Below, piece after piece: positions 24,559 to 34,800 of a DNA stretch of 64,000 nt. Location of the stretch: NCBI GenBank assembly GCA_000328365.1, contig KB294881.1, positions 297,836 to 361,835 of the forward strand. Reading direction: 5' to 3'. The notes under the pieces are model-generated. The model saw only the letters and a list, made by a program, of their open reading frames with translations. It was not told the DNA's origin and ran no database searches. The stretch is from Capitella teleta (taxonomy: Eukaryota; Annelida; Polychaeta; Capitellidae). Position 1 is the first letter of the stretch. Every line of letters starts with the position of its first letter. The position numbers were made by a program, and so were the translations under genes.

Positions 24559-25465
24559 GGTTGCGTAGTCCGATAGAATGATCCGTCTCCTTCTGATTGC
24601 CTTAAAGTGTGTCACAAACCGAGCACGTTATGACACCTATACACACCAACACCTGGTGGGCCTGGAGTACCTTTAATAGTAGGTCTCCTCAACTCGAGCC
24701 AAGATAAACCATTTGATCAATTGGCATTCACTGGTTCAACGCGATTGATGGCTATACCGCAGGGCGTGCGTGCATGTGATTGATTCAGTAAGAATAACGT
24801 GCTATAATCTACTGACAGCAGGGGTACTTATGGCATTAATCGGGCAGTGCAGGTTTTCTGTTGGATTTCATTCAGATCCATTTGAATCATAAATCTTTCT
24901 CATCAGTTATTCAATTTATCACGCATTTCACTTTTATGTAATATTACATATTATTACGGTACTCAGTCATATACAGCTGTTGATCGTCCATACATGTTAA
25001 CCGAGCCATATTTACTCCCGACACAGCAATCGAAATAATCTTATTATGATTAACTTAATTATGCTTAGGCTATGGTAATAGCAATGAGGTACCGATGGCA
25101 TCGTTCAATGGATGTTATATTGAGCGTAGGGGTTCCGATGAATAACCTATTGACATCGACATCCGGCGAAATTCTAAAAATAATACAAAACAAGCTACAA
25201 AAACTTGCGGTGTCTTGGCAACTGCCAGGGCTGTGTGCTTTTGGGGTTTGCTAGCCATTTAGCTCATGAATTTGATGGCATTTTTTTTTCTCGAATCAAG
25301 TGGACAGGGGGAGGGGAGTAAACATCTTGTATCCCAAAATTATAATTATGCATCCCCATAAGGGGGAAGAGTACTAATAGAGAAATGAAAAGGGAGAGAT
25401 GAATGAAAATTAAAAATTAATAACAGAAACTCAGAAACTCTAAACAAATAAGAAACTCGTTCACT

Positions 25466-25522
25466 CTTAAGGCTATCTTATGGCTATCTTAAGGCTATCT
25501 TATCTTATTCTTAAGGCTATCG
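25466..25522. repeat. short tandem repeat (TTAAGGCTATC-type)
   Basis: Four imperfect units built on TTAAGGCTATCTTA, one of them altered to TATGGCTATC. The unit spacing varies. Confidence 0.75.
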
Positions 25523-25559
25523 CATTTATACGGTTACGTTATGATGTAACTCACGGTTT

Positions 25560-26060
25560 TGAGATGATAAGTTCGGACGTTATGATTCATATATCAACTG
25601 CATGCAGGGAAGTACGTTATGCTGTCTATGCCCAAAGATCTGGCGCATCGTTTGCCTCCATCGGTGGTCAAACTGCAAGATCCACTGCATCGGTTATGAT
25701 TGCTTCCCTTCCCATATTATGATCTTCGATGGCATAAATTTTCTTGTCACTGAAGATGAGTTTTGTGCTTGCCACTTCTCTGTCCGATTCCTAAAAGAAA
25801 ATTGAGTCGACTTGGTAAACGGACTTAGCCGTGCTAAGGCCTGAAGTCAACTTTACGATTCTTAGATCATAGTTAATAGTCCTAAGGTCCTTACCGACTC
25901 AAGTCCATTTGCTGACGGACATAAGTCCGTTACGAAAGCACCCCCTCGCTTCGATTTTTCCAAGTGCGTTATGATAGCGATTGACGCACATTATTCGCTT
26001 CACTGGTTCCCTGGTCATATACTTATATATAATGAAATTATTCGCAAACATAGATAAAAA
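25560..26060. repeat. diverged dispersed repeat, copy B
   Basis: This shares CGCTTC-x-TGGTTCCCTGGTCA-plus-AT-run and repeated CGTTATGATT-like words with 3690-3935. Translated on the minus strand both copies contain the fragment TREP-x-KR, which only reflects the DNA similarity. Edges are uncertain. Confidence 0.35.
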
Positions 26061-26632
26061 TATATATACATGTACAACATTCGCTGTCAATAATCGGGAT
26101 TAAATCTGTCTGTAAAACGCTAATGAGTGATTCTGTTGACTGCTTGTCAACATGCCTAAAGAAAACATCGAATTTTCATTTGAGGCGTGATACGACTTCG
26201 ACAGTCGTCTCAGCAATCATTTCACGATATTTTTACGCTCCTGTTAAACTTTACATGACAAGATGATTCGGACTGAATATTATATTTCCCTAAAAGAACG
26301 TCATTAATTTTATTCCTTTAGTGAGATATTGAAGTATCATGTTAGGAATCAAAATATTATAAAATCAATAAAATAGAGTGATATAATTATTCAGAATTGT
26401 GCATATATATATACGGCACAGTCAATATTTTGTTCCTCTGAAATATTAATTCAGTAACACATATATAGTGGCATATAATAAACTAAATTATCAGAAAGGC
26501 AAAATTTAAAAGCAGACACAGATTCCTTATTTTCTACATACAAATATTTAACATTATGTGGTGAAATACTTAATATTAATGGTTAGCATTTGATCATATG
26601 ATGAAAAATTCTCAATGCACCTTCCTAGCTCA

Positions 26633-27674
26633 AGTTTCGTAGGGTAATTACTATTTTATTTTTTTTATTAGTTTCGTGGGGTAATTACAATTTTTTTTAT
26701 TAGTTTCGTGGAGTAATTACTATTCATTTTATTTTTTTATTAGTTTCGTGGGGTAATTACTATTTATTTTATTTTTTATTAGTTTCGTGGAGTAATTACT
26801 ATTTATTTTTTTATTTTTTTATTAGTTTCGTGGGGTAATTACTATTTTTTTTATTAATAGTTTCGTGGGGTAATTACTATTTATTTTATTTTCTTTATTA
26901 GTTTCGTGGGGTAATTACTATTTATTTTTTATTTTTTTTATTAGTTTCGTGGGGTAATTACTATTTTTTTATTATTATTATTAGTTTCGTGGGGTAATTA
27001 CTATTTTTTTTATTAGTTTCGTGGGGTAATTACTATTTTTTTATTAGTTTCGTGGGGTAATTACTATTTTGTTTTATTAGTTTCGTGGGGTAATTACTAT
27101 TTTTTTTTCTTTTCGTGGGGTAATTACTAAAAAAAATTTATTAGTTTCGTGGGGTAATTACTATTTTTTTATTATTATTATTAGTTTCGTGGGGTAATTA
27201 CTATTTTTTTTTATTAGTTTCGTGGGGTAATTACTATTTTTTTTATTAGTTTCGTGGGGTAATTACTATTTTGTTTTATTAGTTTCGTGGGGTAATTACT
27301 AATTTTTTTTATTAGTTTCGTGGGGTAATTACTATTTATTATTTTTATTAGTTTCGTGGGGTAATTACTATTTTTTTTATTAGTTTCGTGAGGTAATTAC
27401 TAATTTTTTTTATTAGTTTCGTGGGGTAATTACTATTTTTTTTTTAGTTTCGTGGGGTAATTACTATTTTTTTTGGTTAGTTTCGTGGGGTAATTACAAT
27501 TTTTTTTATTAGTTTCGTGGGGTAATTACTATTTTTTTTTTATTAGTTTCGTGGGGTAATTACTATTTTTTTTATTAGTTTCGTGGGGTAATTACTATTT
27601 TTTTTTTTATTAGTTTCGTGGGGTAATTACTATTTTTTTTTCTTTTATTAGTTTCGTGGGGTAATTACTATTTT
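26633..27674. repeat. minisatellite of ~30 units carrying GTAATTAC
   Basis: About thirty direct units over 1.04 kb, mean spacing near 35 bases. Each unit has a nearly invariant core TTTCGTGGGGTAATTACTA and a spacer of variable-length T runs with occasional A, G or C. The core includes the perfect palindrome GTAATTAC, whose TAATTA centre is the classic homeodomain site. Changes are concentrated in the spacer; in the core only a few units differ (for example GGAG for GGGG). It lies about 2.1-3.1 kb upstream of the Cys-loop receptor start codon. Confidence 0.97.
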
Positions 27675-28865
27675 GCGGACAGAATTCCCGTTAATTTCCA
27701 TAACCAAAGCCAATAAACAGACAATATATTCAATTAAAATCAACGATCAGATGTTATGAAAAAATGTTATGAGAGACTACAAATCAAACGTTTGATTCAA
27801 AATGAGTAATATCAGTAGAAGTGCACCCAATCAAAAACTACTTATACCAGAGAAATAAAAAGCTACGTGTGATCTTGAGAATAGTTGTGCAATCTCACCT
27901 CCAAATTTCACGTCTCTAGTACTGCACGTTCTAAGTTAGGCTGATCACTTTTTCGAACAACCCTTGTATATGTATAATTTGATTACAAATTTATTACCGT
28001 AGTAATACCCGTTAATTTGCACACAAGATACCAGTTTGTAAAATAAACAAAATAACAATTAAACAAGTAGTAGCCAAAGCGATTGCTGCCAAAACGTGCC
28101 ACGAACACCATTGTAGTCAATTTATCTGATTATAATCTATAACTCACAGGATCATTCCAAAGCCTGGCTGTGTGTATAGTGAGTTCACGAGCATAAAAGA
28201 GCATCGCGATGCTTCCTTAAGTTAAGACAAGTCGATGGCAGGCGACCGTGGCTGAATGCGGTCGCAAGATTGGGACCTCCCCGCCGGGAGCCATTGGCGG
28301 GTGTGGATGCCCTCTTCATTGCCCTAATGACGTCATTAAATCAAACAAAGCTGCGCTTTAAGGTTCTCTTGCATCACAAATTCATCCGCAAACGAATAAC
28401 TCCGCAGCGCAGCTTGTGCTGTATTCGCATTTGATGCAAATCTCAATGGTTGATCAGAAACGCTGACGACGTCATCCTAGACCCACTTGGGCGAAACTGG
28501 AAGATGGGGTTCAGTCCCATGGGTCATGACGTCACTATCCATCATAATTCCAAGGATTAAGGCGTACCCCTATATTTATTATTAACACCTCATGTAAAAG
28601 TGACCAGAATAATGTGAACTAGTGATGTGAACTGTGTACTTGGATTTAATAGACTTAACCATTGTCATTGATCGAGGGATGGGGAACTAAATTTTAAGGG
28701 ATGTTCTATTGACTCATAGCACCAATTGATAGCATTCCGTGCCAAAAACACCCTGCCTGGATGCAAGCGTAAGGAAATAATGCATTCCGAATATCGGGGT
28801 TAGCATTGGGCCTATGGGAGAATGGCTTCCATTACAAAGTATAGGAGGCAAACGTTAGCTGAGGG
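27675..28865. other. intergenic, no gene seen
   Basis: AT-rich at first, then a GC-richer zone at 28230-28550. Around 28240-28300 the plus strand reads GTGGCTGAATGCGG, which resembles a tRNA A box, but no matching B box at the right distance was found. Two TGACGTCA palindromes lie in this stretch (listed separately). Confidence 0.45.
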
Positions 28866-29228
28866 CTTGCCGTGATTGGTCCCGTGAAGCTATCGATTTC
28901 AGCCAATCAGAGCAGAGCATCTTCGCCATAAAAAGACATCTTTGTTGTTTACGAAACGAAAGCGCATGCATGGTGCACTCTGGTTGTCCATTTTAATGTT
29001 TTAGGATTAGAAACATGGTAGGTGTCCTAGAAAATCGCTTGTTAAAATAAGAAAAATAGCGAAAAATATTTTTTTTTCGCGCCTGACTGGTGGCAAAATG
29101 ATTATTCTATCTATTTCCGAAAATAAAATAAAAAAATAATCAGGTCTTTAGTCGCAGGACACGCTGATATGACGAGGCCCATTGTAAAAGATGGGGAACT
29201 CGGTGTTTCATCACAGCTCATGACGTCA
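28328..29228. promoter_or_regulatory. cluster of cAMP-response-element palindromes
   Basis: The full palindrome TGACGTCA occurs at 28328-28335, 28527-28534 and 29221-29228, with a related GACGTCAT at about 28468-28475. They flank the CCAAT/TATA-like block at 28.87-28.94 kb. Such sites bind CREB/ATF factors; use here is inference. Confidence 0.4.
28870..29020 (+). promoter_or_regulatory. candidate core promoter with first-exon donor
   Basis: An inverted CCAAT (ATTGG 28875-28879), a direct CCAAT (28903-28907) and a TATA-like CATAAAAA (28927-28934) are followed about 80 bases later by AACATG|GTAGGT at 29012-29023, where a start codon sits directly against a good 5' splice site. This layout (ATG ending exon 1) is common in short housekeeping genes. 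No downstream exon could be recognised, so the gene itself is unproven. Confidence 0.3.
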
Positions 29229-30620
29229 CGCCTAATTAGCAATATATCTCCCGCGAAATCGTTAGCGATGATATTCCTTGTGTGGGCCAGGCATATGAAT
29301 CATTTTTGATGCATCAAATAACGACTCAAAGTCCATTTTTAACCAGTTCTCCCTCCCTTTAATAACACTAACCTCAAGATATCATCCCACAATATCTGGA
29401 CATTAACCGTACTTGGAGATAATCAAACCAAGAGACATGCAGTTATTGCAAATTCTATATATAAAATAATATATATGATCAGTAATCAGCATTGAGTTGC
29501 AACATTAGTTCGACTTAAACCCAACAATAAAGCAGCATGATTCAGCCGCAGCCTATGGCATGCAATCAGGACAAGAGACAGGAATCAAACAGGCTCAGAG
29601 TGTTCGGTGGCCGCGCGTCCCATGTTTGTCAATTAGGAGCGTAATGAGAGAAGACGTGAGAGGGTCAAAGCGTCTGCTTCCTTATGATTGAGGTGCACAA
29701 CACTGGCCTTCGACGTTCTCACTTGATTGCGAGATGCGTGGATCGGTAGTCAATATTCCTCTCGGTTCTCCCGATCAGGAGCTATGTGTCCTACAGGACT
29801 TGGGGCTCACTTTCAAGTGCACTGGATTGCCTTCAGAGCCCCGGAATTCATCTAAATCACCTGAATCCTTCATTGGGTGGCAGACATCCTCTTGATCGAG
29901 CGCCCGAGGCCAGTGTGCCTGACCCCCGGGCTATTGTCCCTGGGAAGACACGACGCAATTCTGCCCGTGATAAAGCGGACGTCTCCCGCGCGACCACTCG
30001 TAATTGTGCTCACCTTTCTGTCGTGTGATGCATGGTCAGTCCGACCCCTGCTGAATGCACGGGGACGTCACTTTGATTGGCGATTCCGACCGCACCGCCG
30101 GCCACAGCAGCAGAAGATGAGCTACTTCAATGATACTTCACCTAAGATGGGTGGAAGTAAAGGTCTGAGCGGAATCGTGGATGGGCATGCAAGTTGTGAC
30201 CCCAGTTTCCGTGATACTCTACGGTATTTGATTTTAGAAGTCGGGAAGAAGTTACAAAAGAGAATGTCAATCGTCTAAGAATCGTATCCATATTAACATC
30301 AGATGAGATTATAAGAGAAGATTTCGCCAATAATGTTTTGTCGGGTTGAAATTGGCTATATAGATAGCAATTGCTCATTGATTATTCAATTCCTTTCTTT
30401 TATAATTGTCTGGCATAGTGCAAAACATAAATAGCATCTCCTTAGCATAAGACAATTTAAGATTCAATATATACCTTAGTCGCAGAGTGCAAGAAATAAT
30501 AGAGCCCAATTTGTCTGTGGCAGATGTAACAACTCTTAACATAAAATAGATTATGGATTGCCTCGGTTGTATCAATACCACAGCATTGCATGTGATCACA
30601 ATAGCCAGAGGAACGAACTA
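29020..30620. other. no supported gene
   Basis: A GC-richer stretch at 29.6-30.2 kb keeps several frames open on both strands, including a 53-codon frame at 29734-29895 and a 133-codon frame at 29877-30278. None shows a domain, signal peptide or clean exon edges. Confidence 0.4.
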
Positions 30621-31264
30621 TGCAGAGTGAGCCAAAAGTAGTCTATCCACTCCATGTAAAAGATCTCAATGCTTTTCAATAGTGATACGCATTTCCCAGG
30701 AAGTGTTACAAAACAGATCGCAGTGTAAAATCACACTAAAATAAGAGAATAAATACTTGGTATGGTTGAACATGCCATGCTGTTATTCATATCATTTCTA
30801 TTACAAGTTCATCAACATTTATGCCGATTTATCTCTATTAATAGAATGCACTGATCATTCCACGATCCATGTATTTCCACTTGTGGCGGCAAACAGTTAG
30901 GCCCCAGACCATGGATAAGCTTCCTAGAATGCAATAATAAGGCAACGCTCTCGTACTCTTATTTTTAGTGCTATTGTTGTGACAGTAGCACTAATGTTTA
31001 TATCCTGAAATCAAAACAAAGCAGAGTCTGTATTGAAACGCCTTACAAAAGATGACATTCCACTCGCATTTAAATGTTCTTCTCTCATTCAAAATATACT
31101 TTTTACTTGATTTCTTCGCATAAATGGGCGCAGAATAACATTGTTAATCCATACCAGGTAGTTAATTTTTTGGAATAGTTGATACATATTAGCCAATTTT
31201 ATTAGAGTTTTGCTTTTTGACATGGAGTAGATAAATGAAAACTACTTAATTTTGGCCCACTCTG
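30621..31264. mobile_element. non-autonomous terminal-inverted-repeat element (Tc1/mariner-like)
   Basis: The left end reads CAGAGTGAGCCAAAA and the right end is its inverse (TTTTGGCCCACTCTG), with one mismatch in 15. The similarity continues inward to CTCCATGT at about 40 bases. TA dinucleotides flank both ends (30619-30620 and 31265-31266), as expected for Tc1/mariner insertion. The ~640-base interior has no long reading frame, so the element could only move with a transposase supplied elsewhere. Confidence 0.65.
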
Positions 31265-31454
31265 TATATATCATTAATTGCGTGAAAAGAATTGAAATAA
31301 GACAAATTTCCAATGGATGGTGTTCATTGCAAGTACATACACTAGGTTTTAGTAGGTATTATCTAGGAAATCACAGTCAATTTTGCTTTTCATCCTCACC
31401 TTTGTCATCAAATACCAGATCAATATCGGATGCACTACCTTAATTCATGGTATA

Positions 31455-31810
31455 CGAGGGAGTGCCCAGAAGTAATGAGCCTCAGGCCTTTCGCGTTGTA
31501 ACTGAAGCTTGATTTTTATTTATTATTCAACATAGGCATCCTCATGTAGAATACATTCCTCCCGTGAATTTTTCAACGCTTCAATGCCTTGCCAGAAGAA
31601 CTGATACTGGATAGTCTTCATTTTTCCCAAAGAAACTGAGAATGATGTGGGTAGGTTTGTACGAGACGCTACCAAACCGGCAAAAAGCGCTGAATCATTA
31701 TGATAATCTTACAGGAAACTTATATTGGTTGTTAGGCAACATGTGCGAAAGCACGTGAGAATCGGACAACTATTTCCCATTGAGGCTCATTACTTCTGGG
31801 CCCTCCCTCG
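31455..31810 (-). mobile_element. internally deleted mariner element with transposase 3' end
   Basis: Perfect-looking ends CGAGGGAGTGCCCAGAAG and, inverted, CTTCTGGGCCCTCCCTCG form terminal repeats of about 29 bases with one mismatch, flanked by TA on each side (31453-31454, 31811-31812). On the minus strand, bases near 31622-31524 encode FFWQGIEALKNSREECI, then HEDAYVE and a stop. This is the characteristic C-terminal end of mariner transposases (F-x-x-G-I-E-x-L-x-x-R...C-I...Y-V-E). The catalytic DDD region is absent, so this is a deletion derivative of 356 bases. Confidence 0.85.
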
Positions 31811-34800
31811 TAGTCTGCCATGCTACCATTGTATTCGTCTGCTAACATTGGTCAGTTTACTCATGAACGGCATGACGTCCTCTGAAACGTGGGTTATACT
31901 TCACAGACACTCACACAGCAAGTTTCTAAATGCCTATATTTTTTAGTATTTGTTACAACTTGAGTGCCTGACGACAGACCTACTTATAAACAAATAGCTA
32001 TGTGGCTGCAACAATAGTCAATAAAGCCCAATAATTATAAATAAAATGTTATGGAATACTATGTATGCAGCTGAATCAGCAAATGGTATACCCTTTCCGT
32101 TTTGTCTCCAACGTTCTACGTTCTGCATACGTTTATGCTCACCTTATGAAAGATTAAGTAAGCAATATGAATATTCAAAAGTCGTCACCCAAAGCGGACA
32201 TTACATTGAGTGATCCAGGGCCATTTATATTCCTCGCACACCACTTTCTTTTTCCGCACATATTCCTCATTGAGAGCGCAGACAGACTGACTGACGACTC
32301 CGGTGCCATGCAAGAGTGACTTCATTGGAACATCGTCAATGTGAAATATGCACACAAAGGGATGAGCGAAACAATACTATCAATCATGCCGTTAATTGTA
32401 TGATGTGTGTTTGGGCTGGAGTCGGCATGAACTGGCCGCATGTGACATGCACGGTCGTCAAGGGCTTCGTGTTTACGACTTTATATCCGCTCACCACGAT
32501 GCAAACACAATCAAACTTGATGGCGTAGAAGCATTCTTTACTTTCGCCTTTTATGCTGACAGAAATGTACTCGTCAGTGTTCAATGATTCCTGCGGAGTA
32601 TGGCAATCCGCCAAACATTGCTGTTCTGCTAGGAATTGGAGGGAACAATCAGTGCGTATTTGATGGTCTTTAAGTGTATGAGTTTGAGATTTGGTGGCAT
32701 ATGGACCCCAAGTACGTATTGGGGGCTTATTTCTATTAATTATATTAAACTAAAAATGAATATCGTATGGGGTATAACCTTGGGGGTATAACATTGAGTG
32801 TATCATTATAATTATTTGCAAAGTGTGACTTTGAGAGTCGGTCTTCATCTATAATTGGTATGTATAGTAAAAGGCCTTGGTGTCTCTTTGGTATAATAAT
32901 TATAATGATTGCATACACAGTGGATATTAATAGAAACAGTAGTATGCCAATGTATAGTTCCACAAGATGTAACCGACCATCATCCTAAATCCTCGCACTT
33001 ATTCAGCATTCAGGAACACTGATTTGGGCGGATTTAGTCAACCTATTACCAAGAAATGGTTCCAGAAGCTTAATTATTCGCCTTTACTGCCAAATTAGGT
33101 CATCGACGAGATCGTCGGTGGCCTTGTGTAATTACCGAGACATCTATGGATAATGGTGCTATAAGAAAACAAAATTGATCATAAAGGGTGAAAACAACCC
33201 AGACATAGTTATTGTAGGGAAGCTGCAGTACATGAAGCTCTATGAAATGGACCATTCCGAGAAATGGACCCATTTGCATGTTGCATGGTTTCCGCTTAAT
33301 CGTCCATGTATGCTTCAACTCTTGAACACGCCATTGCTGCTGTTCGTGGCCTACTCAGTGCTCCGCATAGAGAGTATACTTACGGTCATACTCATGGTGC
33401 TGACATTGTTGTTCGGGGACTCCTTTGCTCTTGATGGGCGACCTTGAGCACTGAAGCTTAGCACAGGGCGCATGCGCACACTTCTTACGTAAATGGCCTT
33501 CGAAATTACTGGATTGCTCAGAATAGATGGGATTTAGTGGATCGTGTGTAAATGCAGCGTGTGTGGGTGCAAACGGGAATCTGCTTGGTGCGGGTTGTAA
33601 CCGAGGACAGATCATTATAAAACTGAAAGCACGGAGTATGCTTTAAACAGTGGGAGGTTTATGTGTGCTATTTGCAAGCACTGCTAGCAGCGGGAGACTT
33701 GTTCGTTGCTAGAGAACAAAACATGAGAGTGAGTGATGTAGTAGGCAATTGTTCAACGCACGATTGACCAAAGAAGAAATGCATCATTTAAGCTGCTCTG
33801 TTCACAATGTGCTGTGTTCACTCAGCCGTGATACTAATAACTGAGCAGTTTATATACCAAATTATTCTCCATTTTAGTGGAAATAACCGACAGGTCTCTC
33901 GTAAATAAAATTCTGTTTCGAATGTAAAGGCGAAGTCAAATTGAAGGCGTGCGTAAGATTTCAACACAAATTGGAAGCGTGCGTGCGTATAGGCGAGGTT
34001 TAAAGTACTTTTCTTTTGTGTCATTTGAGAAAAGTCGTTCCGGGACTCTCGAGCTTCGCAAGATAATTATCAGATATCATGTGCTCTATGATACATCGCC
34101 ATTCATTGCAGCACACGTTCCATTACAAATCACTCAATGAGTACACCATATGCTCGCACCAACATGAGACAACACACACTTATGCACACAGCACCACATC
34201 TCATGAACACCATCATCAGCACACATCACCTCATGGCATCCTCCACCAGTGCATTGATGCGTCGCACCCGCACTGTAATTCTCTCTTCGTATGTTAAAAA
34301 AAGAAGATGAGAATTTGTATTATTCATTAAACTTGTGCTATTGTGTTATTTATATCAGTTTTTTTTTCTTATTTTGTATTTTGATTTATTCTATCCTTCG
34401 TTTTTCTTTTGTTCATCATTCCCTTTCTTAATACATGTATATCTCTTCTTATGTTTCACATAATACAGGCGAAACAAGGAGTTCATTCTCGCCATTTGAT
34501 CCTCTCTTATTTATGCTATTTGTACTTTTGTTACGTTTTGTTTTGTGTTTGTCTTGAGAATCATTTTAAAAAAAATTACAAACAAAATAAAAGCTTAATG
34601 AAACGCAGGCGGAAGTCGAACCTGGCTAGATTCGCAATGGATTGCATGACCCCTTGCCATAAAGGCACCCCGATGAAGTATTGGAGAGAATTTTGCCAGA
34701 TTACAACATGGAAATATATTTCAGGTCGGAATGTTGCATGACAACGGAGCGTTGGGATGTGTACATCTGCGAAGATGGCTGATTCCTGATTTAGAAGTGG

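Larger units (their letters stand above)
24559..26632. other. upstream region of the Cys-loop receptor, no gene seen
   Basis: AT-rich sequence containing the 5' flank of the receptor, a short tandem block at 25466-25522, copy B of a dispersed repeat (about 25560-26060) and an imperfect inverted pair around AACGGACTTA (25818) and TAAGTCCGTT (25923). No coding exon is supported. Confidence 0.5.

Noticed and set aside
26633-27674. Regular direct repeats with variable spacers, superficially CRISPR-like
   Set aside because: The spacers are T-rich low-complexity runs of varying length, not unique sequences, there are no cas genes, and the surrounding genes are animal genes with introns.
31725-31946. 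73-codon plus-strand ORF
   Set aside because: It starts inside the mariner relic and crosses its terminal repeat, so it is not a host coding unit.
34079-34297. His/Thr-rich ORF resembling a metal-binding peptide
   Set aside because: The composition follows from CAC/ACA-rich low-complexity DNA; no signal peptide or conserved pattern is present.
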